Assembly (NCBI GenBank): GCA_964486865.1
Contig: CAZAOZ010000033.1
Span: 1 to 34,974, forward strand
Source of the DNA: Ga0077527 sp964486865
GTDB taxonomy: Bacteria; Pseudomonadota; Gammaproteobacteria; Burkholderiales; SG8-41
Length of the DNA stretch: 34,974 bases
Reading direction: 5' to 3'
A program made the translations under genes and the position numbers. This document shows positions 15,516 through 22,758 of the stretch, one piece after another. The first letter of the stretch is position 1, and each line of letters starts with the position of its first letter. A model generated the notes under the pieces. It had not been told where the DNA came from and did no database searches. It was given only the letters and a program-made list of their open reading frames with translations.

Positions 15516-16532
15516 TCACTGTTTTTTGACCGGTCGGATCGCCACGCCGTCGTCGGTAATGCGGCGATTGAGCAGGTTGACGCAGGCCGCCACCACCGCC
15601 AGCGACGGCGTCGGCACCCCGGTCATCTGCCCCAGCTCGATCACCACGTTGACGATGGCGTCCATTTCCAGCGGACGCCCGGCGCGCACGTCCTGCAGGG
15701 TCGAAGTCGGCAGCGACACGCGCTTGGCGGCGCCGGCCACCAGCGCCGCCGCATCGGCGTCCAGCGGCATGCCCGTCGCCGCCGCCACCGCAATCACTTC
15801 GCGCATCATCGCCACCGCCAGCGGCTGCGTGCCGGAAAATTCCGCGGCCTCGCGCGCCGTCGATTGGGTGATCGCCCCCAGCGGATTCCACACCGCATTG
15901 GACAGCAGCTTGGTCCACTTCACCTTGCGGATATCCTCCGAGATCCTGCCGGTCCAGCCGGCGCGCGTGGCGATGGCCGCGATTTCCTGCAGGCGCGGCG
16001 TCACCCGGTTGTCAATCTCGCCGATGACCAGCGCATCGGTATCGCCGTCAGGCAGGCGGATGCGGCCCGGCTCGACGAGGTCCGCGGGCTTCATCGCCGT
16101 GCCGCCGATGATCATGCGCGGCTCGAAGGTGCGCGCCAGCACGCCGTCCGGATCCAGCGATTTCAGTTGCGTGTCGCGGTATTTGGATTCGATGCCCTGG
16201 AAATACCACCAGGGGATGCCGTTCTGCGGAAATACAAATACGCCGTCTTTGGCAATCAGGTTGCGCAGATGCGCCGCCGCCGGCGCAATCTGCTGCGATT
16301 TCAGCGTGACAAAAATCAGGTCATAGGAGCCTTTTTCCTCACCGGGCCGGCACACTTTCACCTTGATCGGGTCGGGCCGCCCGCTGCGCGGGCCTTCCAG
16401 AAAAATGCCGCGCGCAGCCAGCGCATCGTACTGCGCGCCGCGCGCCACCAGCGTGACGTCTTCACCGGCGGCAGTGAGGATCGCGCCAAAGTAACCGCCG
16501 ATGGCGCCGGCGCCGTAAACCAGGATTTTCAT
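15516..16532 (-). CDS. ketopantoate reductase-family protein
   Basis: This 338-residue NADPH-dependent oxidoreductase is of the PanE/ApbA family. The N-terminal dinucleotide motif is ILVYGAGAIGGYFGA. The central LKSQQ segment aligns with the LKS/LK-Q region (active-site Lys side) and NGIPWWYF with the N-G-x motif. KVKWTKLLSNAVWNPLGAIT is the conserved catalytic Lys/Asn helix of the C-terminal domain. It is longer than classical PanE (about 300 residues), with an insertion around the substrate pocket (RIRLPDG), so it may reduce another 2-keto acid. It is followed by the selenoprotein block upstream on the same strand, 156 bases away across a heptamer array. Confidence 0.85.
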   Translation of the reverse strand: MKILVYGAGAIGGYFGAILTAAGEDVTLVARGAQYDALAARGIFLEGPRSGRPDPIKVKVCRPGEEKGSYDLIFVTLKSQQIAPAAAHLRNLIAKDGVFVFPQNGIPWWYFQGIESKYRDTQLKSLDPDGVLARTFEPRMIIGGTAMKPADLVEPGRIRLPDGDTDALVIGEIDNRVTPRLQEIAAIATRAGWTGRISEDIRKVKWTKLLSNAVWNPLGAITQSTAREAAEFSGTQPLAVAMMREVIAVAAATGMPLDADAAALVAGAAKRVSLPTSTLQDVRAGRPLEMDAIVNVVIELGQMTGVPTPSLAVVAACVNLLNRRITDDGVAIRPVKKQ

Positions 16533-16560
16533 TATTAACCTTTGGATTTAGAGATGCGTA

Positions 16561-16616
16561 AGCGGTGAGCGGTGAGCGGTGAGCGGTGAGCAGTGAGCAG
16601 TGAGCAGTGAGCAGTA
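16561..16616. repeat. heptamer tandem array (AGCGGTG/AGCAGTG)
   Basis: There are eight consecutive 7-base units: four AGCGGTG (16561-16588), three AGCAGTG (16589-16609) and one AGCAGTA. The array is intergenic, between the UGSC gene stop and the ketopantoate-reductase start. The change from CGG to CAG part way along suggests expansion of two variants in turn. Confidence 0.95.
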
Positions 16617-16688
16617 AGCAGCAAATAAACCGGGGCGACGGCGCGCCGCAGCGCATCGCCATATAACAACATGATTTAATTTATTATT

Positions 16689-17219
16689 TTATTGCTTTTC
16701 GGCAACCAGCTGCGCCAGCACCGGCGCTACCGCCGCATCGGCGAGCGCCGCCAGTTCCGCCGCGGTGCGGTTCTGGATGGGATGCGGCACATAGACGATG
16801 GCCGGATCGAAACCCAGCGCGCGGCTCTGCGCGGCGATGGCGTCCTTGAACTCTGTGGTCACCACCGACACGCCCGGCAGTCCCCGCGCATCGAAGGTCA
16901 TGAGGTCGTGCAGACTGCACGACGTGCATGACCCTCAATCCGATAAACCGATCAGCACTACATCGGCTTCAGCCACCACTTTCTCAACGACATCCTTCGG
17001 CGCGACTTTGGCATTGGTCGGCTTGGCATAGCGTCTGGTCCTGATGCCGCGCTCGGCCATGCGTTTTTCGACCTGATTCAGGAATTCATCGCTGCGCGCC
17101 TTGCCGATGTCGAACAGGCCGACGGTCAGGCCTTCGAGTGAGGCCGGCGGCGCGCGGCGCGCGCGCATCACGGCTTCGGTTTCGGCTGTGGGGTCGCGCA
17201 GCCAGTTCATGGTGTTCAT
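16689..17219 (-). CDS. UGSC-family selenoprotein with in-frame TGA (Sec95)
   Basis: Read through the TGA at 16935-16937 this is one 176-residue protein: 94 residues, Sec95, then Gly-Ser-Cys-Thr-Ser-Cys and 75 more. The part before TGA carries EGLTVGLFDIGKARSDEF and RRYAKPTNAKVAPKDVVEKV. The part after it continues the same fold (SLHDLMTFDARGLPGVSVVT, YVPHPIQNRTAAELAAL). The U-G-S-C-x-S-C motif is the defining motif of the UGSC family, in which Sec or Cys occupies the first position. A strong hairpin directly follows the TGA (16896-16933). The start ATG at 17219 overlaps the stop of the upstream gene (ATGA); ATG 17210 is an alternative. The reaction is unknown; the U-G-S-C-x-S-C cluster suggests a thiol/selenol redox or electrophile-binding site. 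An ordinary reading gives two truncated fragments of 94 and 70 residues. Confidence 0.9.
16896..16933 (-). promoter_or_regulatory. bacterial SECIS-like hairpin after UGA of the UGSC gene
   Basis: Counting from the base after UGA, nucleotides 2-8 (GGUCAUG) pair with 33-39 (CAUGACC), and 12-19 (GUCGUGCA) pair with 23-30 (UGCACGAC). The loop is GUC, with a small internal loop CAC/CU between the stems. All 15 pairs are Watson-Crick. The loop region GCAGUCUGC is strikingly close to the E. coli fdhF SECIS loop (GCAGGUCUGC), which binds SelB. Position, size and the G in the loop start all meet the bacterial SECIS pattern. Confidence 0.85.
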
Positions 17220-18667
17220 GATCGTATCTCCTTGGTGACCGGTTGCAGTTCGGTGCGGCTGCGGCCCGCGAGCCAGCCCGGCAGGATCGCCGAGAACAGG
17301 CCCGCGGCGCCGCCGGCGCGCACCACCATCAAGCCATCTTCGTGGAATTTCGGCACCTGCTCATGCGCGCGGCTCGCCGGGATGCCCTCGCCCACGCCAT
17401 CAACACCCGCCACCAGCTCCGCGCCGGGGCGTATGGTCGCTTCATACAAGGCGCGCTCGATCCGTGCGCGATCCCAGCCCGCTTCGCGGTAAATCGCGTA
17501 ATGCTCCGGCGACAGCACGACCACCGCGCGCGCCGACTGCACCAGTTTCGGGTGCCCGATTTTTACCAGCGACATCGCAAACGATTTGGTCAGCGCTTCG
17601 GGCGTGCGCGATTTCTGATCGACAAAGGCCTCGGGGCCGTGCCCCTGGAACAGCGTGACGGTCGAGGTTCCCGGCGCAAAACCGCGCGCCACCGACAACG
17701 GCTGCCATGTCGGATCCGATTCGTCCTCGGCAAAGCACATGGTGTACTTGCTCGGCGCCCCCAGCGTCGCGCGGTCCGCCTCGCCGGGACGCCCGCCGCC
17801 GACATTGCGCACGATCAGGTTCAGCGCGCGGCCGATGGTCGCGTTGGCGCGGTTACCCTGCCCCAGCGCATTGATGCCGCTGTTCATGCCGATGCGTTTG
17901 GCCATCGGCCCGTTGACGATGATGACGGGGCCGGAAAAATAAGTCGTCGCCAGCACGCCGTGCAGCGTGAACACCGGTTCCAGCGCGGCCTCGAGGGCGG
18001 CGAGCAGCACCGGCATGTATTCCGGTTTGCATCCGGCCATCACCGCGTTGATGGCGACTTTTTCGATGGTGCAATCGACAAGGTTGGGCGGAATCTTGCC
18101 GACCATCTCGTCGGGCTTGCGCGGAGTACCCTTGAGCATGGCGATGACGCGCTCATCGGTGGGCGGCGTCACCGGCAGGCCGTCGGTCCAGCCGCGCTGA
18201 TAGCACACCTCGACCGGATCGGCCGTCTCCGCGTATTCGATCCTGCGCGCGGCCAGCCAGGTCGCACCGCTGTGCTTTGCTTCCAGTTTCTCGGCCACCC
18301 CGGGCTCGAGTGAAAGCGACCCTCATCCGGGCTTGAGCGGCGGATGCCGTGATCCCAGGCCGGCGATTCCGGTCAGCCGCTGCCAGCCGACGCGATCCCA
18401 GCCGACGACGCGCTCGACCTCGCGGCCGTGCTCAAAGCGGATCAGCGTCGGCATGAATTCGATATTGTGGGTCCACGACAAATCGAGCTCGCGATCATCA
18501 ATAATGCCCGCGACCTCCGCCGGAAACCGCGGATCATCCTGCGACACGATGCGGAAATTGCGCAGTTCGCGCGCCGCGCGCTGCATCTCGCCTGCGATCA
18601 TCACGCAGGTCGGACACGCCCGCTTGGAAAAAACCACCAGACCGTCCTGCAACAATGATTCCGGCAC
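17216..18667 (-). CDS. thioredoxin-like selenoprotein fused to a large domain via in-frame TGA (Sec115)
   Basis: Residues 1-114 form a thioredoxin-like domain: a strand followed by CPTC (Cys18, Cys21) and a cis-Pro segment FMPTLIRFEHGREVERVVGW. A TGA at 18323-18325 would be Sec115, in the context PPLKPG-U-GSLSLEPG. The same frame then continues without a stop for 368 residues to 17216 (483 in total). The downstream domain has the signature YQRGWTDGLPVTPPTDERV, then KVAINAVMAGCKPEYMPV and NATIGRALNLIVRNVGGG; I know this as a family of unknown function found next to UGSC proteins. The first-part start is a GTG with CAGGAGAG 7 bases upstream. The alternative is two genes, the second starting at GTG 18298; that GTG has no ribosome-binding site, and the frames being aligned and a U-G-S motif being present favour readthrough. 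Confidence 0.72.
18287..18315 (-). promoter_or_regulatory. weaker SECIS-like hairpin after UGA of the thioredoxin fusion
   Basis: Counting from the base after UGA, CUCG (13-16) and GCC (18-20) pair with GGC (27-29) and CGAG (30-33). This leaves one bulged A (17) and a loop CGGGGU; UUU/AAA extends the base across a two-base bulge. The loop has G in the first two positions, as SelB-binding loops generally do. It is much less striking than the hairpin in the UGSC gene and could be fortuitous. Confidence 0.45.
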
Positions 18668-18747
18668 TGCGCTCTCCTGTAATCTGCGTCGCCGGGAAAA
18701 CCCAGCGTCAAAATGCTACTCTAACCCAATATGATTGAAATCCGTTC

Positions 18748-19665
18748 ATGACCCATCCCCGCCGCCGCGAGCTGCTCAAGGCCGCAGGCGCCGCATCACT
18801 CATGGCCGCCATGCCTGATCTCCACGCCGCCCCCGCCAATCTGATCACCCGGCCGATTCCGCGCAGCGGCGAACGCCTGCCGGCCATCGGCATCGGTACC
18901 TGGCAGACCTTTGACGTGCCTGCGCACGAACTGGCGCGCACCGAACTGCAGGACACCTTGCGCCGTTTTGTCGAACTGGGCGGCAGCGTGGTCGATACCT
19001 CCCCGATGTACGGCCACGCCGAAGCGGCGGTCGGCGCGTTGTCGGCGGCGCTCGGCAACCGCGCATCGCTGTTTCTCGCCACCAAAGTCTGGACCAGCGG
19101 CCGCGCCGAAGGCATGCGCCAGATGGAAAATTCCGCACGACTGATGAAGACCAGGGGCATCGATCTCATGCAGGTACACAATCTGCTCGACCTGAAAACG
19201 CACCTGCCGGTGCTGCGCGACATGAAAAAATCCGGCCGCATCCGTTATCTGGGCATCACGCACTACACGGCCAGCGCCCATGCCGAACTGGAAAAACTGG
19301 TGAAGACCGGCGACTTTGATTTCGTGCAGTTCAATTACTCCCTGGATGAGCCGGAAGCCGAAGCCCGGCTGCTGCCGGCCTGCGCCGATTCCGGCACTGC
19401 AACATTGATCAACCGGCCGTTTTCGCAGGCCGGGCTGTTCAGCAAGGTGCGCGGCAAGCCGCTGCCGCCGTGGTGCGCGGACCTTGACTGTGCAAGCTGG
19501 GCGCAGTTTTTCCTGAAATGGATCATCAGTCACCCGGCCGTGACCTGCGCCATCCCCGGCACCCGCCGGGTGCAGCATATCGAGGACAATCTGGGGGCCT
19601 GCACCGGTCGCCTGCCGGATGCTGCGCTGCGCCAACGCATGGCGGATTATTTGCGGAGTCTGTGA
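18748..19665 (+). CDS. Tat-exported aldo/keto reductase (second copy)
   Basis: This 305-residue AKR has a twin-arginine signal at its start (PRRRELLKAAGAASLMAA). The tetrad is Asp83 and Tyr88 (DTSPMYG), Lys113 (LATKV) and His144 (MQVHN). The NADPH-binding C-terminal segment CAIPGTRRVQHIEDNLGA is present. It is a paralogue of the gene at 14469-15425, with the same export signal, the same RPFSQAGLF-type late loop (PFGRARLF in the other) and the same length. It is divergent from the thioredoxin-like selenoprotein gene across only 80 bases, so the two probably share a promoter region. The physiological substrate is unknown. Confidence 0.88.
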   Translation: MTHPRRRELLKAAGAASLMAAMPDLHAAPANLITRPIPRSGERLPAIGIGTWQTFDVPAHELARTELQDTLRRFVELGGSVVDTSPMYGHAEAAVGALSAALGNRASLFLATKVWTSGRAEGMRQMENSARLMKTRGIDLMQVHNLLDLKTHLPVLRDMKKSGRIRYLGITHYTASAHAELEKLVKTGDFDFVQFNYSLDEPEAEARLLPACADSGTATLINRPFSQAGLFSKVRGKPLPPWCADLDCASWAQFFLKWIISHPAVTCAIPGTRRVQHIEDNLGACTGRLPDAALRQRMADYLRSL

Positions 19666-19741
19666 TGTTTGCGTGGCATGCTGCAGCGAGGTATCGTGGC
19701 GGCGCTTCATTCACGCATCAACCAACCCACCCGGAGGAGTC

Positions 19742-20224
19742 ATGCAAGCACCCAAAGTATTGCTGCAACTGCTATTGGCCGCAGGCATCGCCGTATTTTC
19801 GCTGACCGCTGCAGCACAGGCACGGCCGGATTATGGCACCGACATCAATGCTACCGGCGCCAAGAAAATTGCCGCTGGCGTGTTGGCGGAATGCGCCCAG
19901 AACAAATGGAATGTCGCCGTCGCGATCGTTGATAACCATGGTGGTCTGGTCTATTTCGAGCGCATGAACAACACCCAGACCGCGAGCCTCGACATCGCCA
20001 TCGGCAAGGCACGCAACGGCGCCATGTACCGGCGCGCGACTCGCGTCTGGGTGGACACCATTGCCAAGGGCGGCCCGGCCGTCATGACACTGCCCGGCGT
20101 AGTCGCTTCTCCCGGCGGCCTGCCGATCATGGCTGACGGCAAGGTCATCGGCGGCGTCGGCGTCAGCGGCGTCACCGGCGACCAGGACGAGCAGTGCGCC
20201 AAGGCCGGCCTCGCCGCCATGTAA
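19742..20224 (+). CDS. GlcG/HbpS-family secreted protein
   Basis: This 160-residue protein has a Sec signal peptide (LLLAAGIAVFSLTAAAQARP). The mature part is the GlcG/HbpS alpha/beta fold, shown by VAVAIVDNHGGLVYFERMN and the late GGLPIMADGKVIGGVGVSG. Members bind heme or cobalamin-like ligands or are of unknown role near glycolate genes. GGAGGAG lies a few bases before ATG 19742, which discards the longer open frame. It is the last gene before a strong terminator. Confidence 0.86.
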   Translation: MQAPKVLLQLLLAAGIAVFSLTAAAQARPDYGTDINATGAKKIAAGVLAECAQNKWNVAVAIVDNHGGLVYFERMNNTQTASLDIAIGKARNGAMYRRATRVWVDTIAKGGPAVMTLPGVVASPGGLPIMADGKVIGGVGVSGVTGDQDEQCAKAGLAAM

Positions 20225-20244
20225 TCATCTGCGCCAGATGATAT

Positions 20245-20274
20245 AAACGGGGCCTGACGGCCCCGTTTCTTTTT
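20245..20274 (+). terminator. rho-independent terminator
   Basis: The hairpin AAACGGGGCC / GGCCCCGTTT (20245-20254 and 20259-20268) has a TGAC loop and is followed by TCTTTTT. It ends the GlcG/HbpS-like transcript. Just ahead, ATCATCTG / CAGATGAT (20224-20242) is a second small perfect hairpin. Confidence 0.85.
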
Positions 20275-20289
20275 GGAACACCATCTGCA

Positions 20290-21183
20290 ATGCCCGCATT
20301 GTTGCGCCCCATGATTTTCCGCTTGGCCGCATGCATCCTCTGCCTGCTGCTCGCCGGCGGCTGCAGCATGGTGCGCGTGGGATACGGCCATCTCGATTCG
20401 GTCGTCGTATGGATGGCGCACGACTATTTCGATCTCCATGCGGAGCAGCGCGACGCGTTTGCGCAACGCTTCGAACGCCTGCATGCTTGGCATCGCAGTG
20501 AACAGTTGCCGGAATACGCGCGCTTTCTCGAAAACGTGCAGCAACGCGCCCGCCGCGGCCTGACTGCCGCGGACGTGCTGTGGATGATCGATGGTTTCAG
20601 ACAGCGTTATACACGGATTGCGGCGCACGGCGCCGCGGATGCCGCCGACCTGCTGGCCACGCTGTCGCAGGAACAAATCGATACTTTCAAAAAACAAATT
20701 GACAAGAACAACCGCAAATTCCTGCGCGAGCACAGCAGCGAAGGCACGGAAACCGAACGCCGCAAGGCAGTCGAGCGCCAAATGCTGGCGCAACTGCGCG
20801 ACTGGCTGGGGCAACTGTCCGATGCCCAGGAAGCGCGGGTGATCGTCATGCTGCAGACGGCGCCGCTGACGGACAAGCTGCGCCACGAAGATCGCCTGCG
20901 CCGGCAGCGCGATTTTCTGGCGCTGCTGGAATTACGCCGCGGCGACCGCAAAATCTTTGCGCAACGCGTACGCGACTGGCTGGAACACCGGGAAGCCGGC
21001 CGCAGCCCCGTGCAGGTGCAGTCGTTTGACGAATCCTGGCGCAAGCGCGCCGAACTTTATGCCGCCGTTGACCGCATGCTTACTCCGGAGCAACGCAAAC
21101 ACCTGCTGCACCGGCTGCAGGATTACATCGACGACTTCCGCGAACTCGCCGCCCGCCGTCCGGCCGCTGCTACCGCGCGGTAG
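20290..21183 (+). CDS. DUF6279-like lipoprotein
   Basis: This protein of 297 residues (290 if ATG 20311 is used) has a lipoprotein signal, LCLLLAGGCSMVRVGYGHLD, with Cys at the lipobox; mature residues directly after it are the family signature. The rest is mostly alpha-helical and strongly charged (RAFAQRFERLHAWHR type), ending in EQRKHLLHRLQDYIDDFREL. Such lipoproteins are common in beta- and gammaproteobacteria and have no established function; a periplasmic helical scaffold or chaperone role is only a guess. A terminator precedes it, so it likely has its own promoter. Confidence 0.82.
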   Translation: MPALLRPMIFRLAACILCLLLAGGCSMVRVGYGHLDSVVVWMAHDYFDLHAEQRDAFAQRFERLHAWHRSEQLPEYARFLENVQQRARRGLTAADVLWMIDGFRQRYTRIAAHGAADAADLLATLSQEQIDTFKKQIDKNNRKFLREHSSEGTETERRKAVERQMLAQLRDWLGQLSDAQEARVIVMLQTAPLTDKLRHEDRLRRQRDFLALLELRRGDRKIFAQRVRDWLEHREAGRSPVQVQSFDESWRKRAELYAAVDRMLTPEQRKHLLHRLQDYIDDFRELAARRPAAATAR

Positions 21184-21226
21184 GCTAGAATGCCTGCCAT
21201 CATTCCACGCGTTTGAACGCCTGCCG

Positions 21227-22384
21227 ATGCCTTCTTATCCCGCCCATATCCAATCCAAGCTGCCCAACGTCGGCACCACCATATTCACGGTGATGTCGCA
21301 ACTCGCTGCCGAACATAAAGCCATCAACCTGTCGCAGGGTTTTCCGGATTTTGAGTGCGCGCCGGAACTGCGCGCGCTGGTCACCAAATACTTCAACGCC
21401 GGCGTCAATCAATATGCGCCGATGGCCGGCATCGCGTCGCTGCGTGCCGCTGTCGCCGAAAAAATAGAAACACTGTATGGCGCGCGCTACGACCCGGAAC
21501 ACGAAGTCACCATCGTTCCCGGCGCCACCTACGCCATCTATACCGCGGTGGCCACGCTGATCCGGCCCGGCGACGAAGTCATCCTGTTCGAGCCGACGTA
21601 CGACAGTTACGCGCCGGCGGTCGAAGTCCATGGCGGCGTACCGGTTTATGTGCAGCTGCGTTATCCCGACTACAGCATCGACTGGCAGGCCGTCGAAGCT
21701 GCCATCACGCCGCGCACGCGGGCGATGATCATCAACACCCCGAACAACCCCACTGCAACCGTGCTCTCCGCCGAAGACCTGCGGCTGCTCGAAGGTCTGC
21801 TGAAAAAAACCGACATCGTCGTCATCAGCGACGAAGTGTACGAACACATCGTCTTCGACGGCCACCAGCACCAGAGCGTGGCGCGCTTTCCCGGGCTCGC
21901 CGAGCGCAGCTTTCTGGTGTCTTCATTCGGCAAGACCTACCACGTCACCGGCTGGAAAATGGGCTATGTCGCGGCGCCCCGCGAGCTGATGGCGGAATTC
22001 CGCAAAGTGCATCAGTACAATGCTTTCGTCAGCAACGGACCGCTGCAGTACGTATTTGCCGAATACATGCAGAATCGGGATGCCTACCTGCAACTGGGGG
22101 CGTTCTACCAGAAAAAACGGGATTTCTTTCTCGAAGGGCTGAAGCATTCCCGCTTCAAACCCCTGCCCTCGCGCGGCACCTTTTTCCAGAACCTGTCCTA
22201 CGAAACCATCAGCGACGAAAAAGACACCGACCTCGCGATCCGGCTCACCAAGGAACATGGCATCGCATCCATCCCGGTGTCGGTGTTCTATCGCCAGCCG
22301 CCAGCACACCGCGTGCTGCGCTTCTGTTTCGCCAAGTCGGAAGCCACGCTGGCCAAGGGCGCGGCAATACTCAGCAAACTGTAG
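21227..22384 (+). CDS. ybdL: methionine aminotransferase (PLP, class I)
   Basis: This 385-residue PLP enzyme is of the aspartate aminotransferase fold type I, resembling YbdL and kynurenine aminotransferases. Motifs include INLSQGFPDFECAPEL at the N-terminus, the NQYAPMAGIASLRAAVA segment, NTPNNPTATVLS near residue 165, DEVYEHIVFDG, and the PLP-Lys in SSFGKTYHVTGWKMGY at about residue 236. The C-terminal RFCFAKSEATLAKGA is typical. ATG 21227 starts directly with the family N-terminus; the open frame extends further upstream into the lipoprotein and is not real. It is a cytoplasmic enzyme of methionine and aromatic amino-acid metabolism. Confidence 0.9.
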   Translation: MPSYPAHIQSKLPNVGTTIFTVMSQLAAEHKAINLSQGFPDFECAPELRALVTKYFNAGVNQYAPMAGIASLRAAVAEKIETLYGARYDPEHEVTIVPGATYAIYTAVATLIRPGDEVILFEPTYDSYAPAVEVHGGVPVYVQLRYPDYSIDWQAVEAAITPRTRAMIINTPNNPTATVLSAEDLRLLEGLLKKTDIVVISDEVYEHIVFDGHQHQSVARFPGLAERSFLVSSFGKTYHVTGWKMGYVAAPRELMAEFRKVHQYNAFVSNGPLQYVFAEYMQNRDAYLQLGAFYQKKRDFFLEGLKHSRFKPLPSRGTFFQNLSYETISDEKDTDLAIRLTKEHGIASIPVSVFYRQPPAHRVLRFCFAKSEATLAKGAAILSKL

Positions 22385-22386
22385 CC

Positions 22387-22689
22387 ATGGCGCGCCATCC
22401 GTTACTCGCGGTTCTTGTCGCGCTGCTGCTCCAGGCCTGCATTTACGTGCCAAAAACGACCGAGGTGTACGACACGGACTGTCAGGTTGTCACCAAAAAA
22501 ATGACCCTGCAGCCGGTCCAGATCGCCGCCTTTGGCGGCTGCAGCGACGGCGGATGCGCCGCCTTGCTGGTCGCAGCCGGTGCGACCGCGGCGGCCAGCG
22601 CAGTCATTTCAGGCAGCATCGTGATCACGGGAAACGTTGTTTACTGGTTCGAAAAGCAGGGGCGCTGCAAACCCGCCGTGAATTCCTGA
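22387..22689 (+). CDS. small hydrophobic lipoprotein, function unknown
   Basis: This 100-residue protein has a lipobox at its N-terminus (LVALLLQACIYVPKT; Cys18 is the lipidation site). A Gly/Ala-rich hydrophobic segment follows (LLVAAGATAAASAVISGSIV), as do several other Cys residues (DTDCQ, GGCSDGGC). ATG 22387 is two bases after the aminotransferase stop, so it is probably coupled. I recognise no named family. Confidence 0.72.
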   Translation: MARHPLLAVLVALLLQACIYVPKTTEVYDTDCQVVTKKMTLQPVQIAAFGGCSDGGCAALLVAAGATAAASAVISGSIVITGNVVYWFEKQGRCKPAVNS

Positions 22690-22713
22690 CGACACCGGCA
22701 GCGCTCGCCGGAT

Positions 22714-22744
22714 CCCGGATTTCGGCCTGCGGCCTGCATCCGGG
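22714..22744. repeat. REP-like imperfect palindrome
   Basis: CCCGGAT (22714-22720) and ATCCGGG (22738-22744) flank a GC-rich core and are followed by CTACGAA. The form CCCGGAT...ATCCGGGCTACG is a common dispersed intergenic palindrome in proteobacteria. It lies between two convergent genes. Confidence 0.6.
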
Positions 22745-22758
22745 CTACGAATTGCCGC

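Noticed and set aside
16561..16616. Possible CRISPR array
   Set aside because: Units are 7 bases with no spacers, so it is a simple tandem repeat. The same holds for 24906-25017 and 29274-29350.
16935..16937. Explanation of the TGA as a sequencing error or pseudogene
   Set aside because: The TGA stands exactly at the family's U position, both sides stay in frame, and a SECIS-like hairpin follows; random damage would not produce this.
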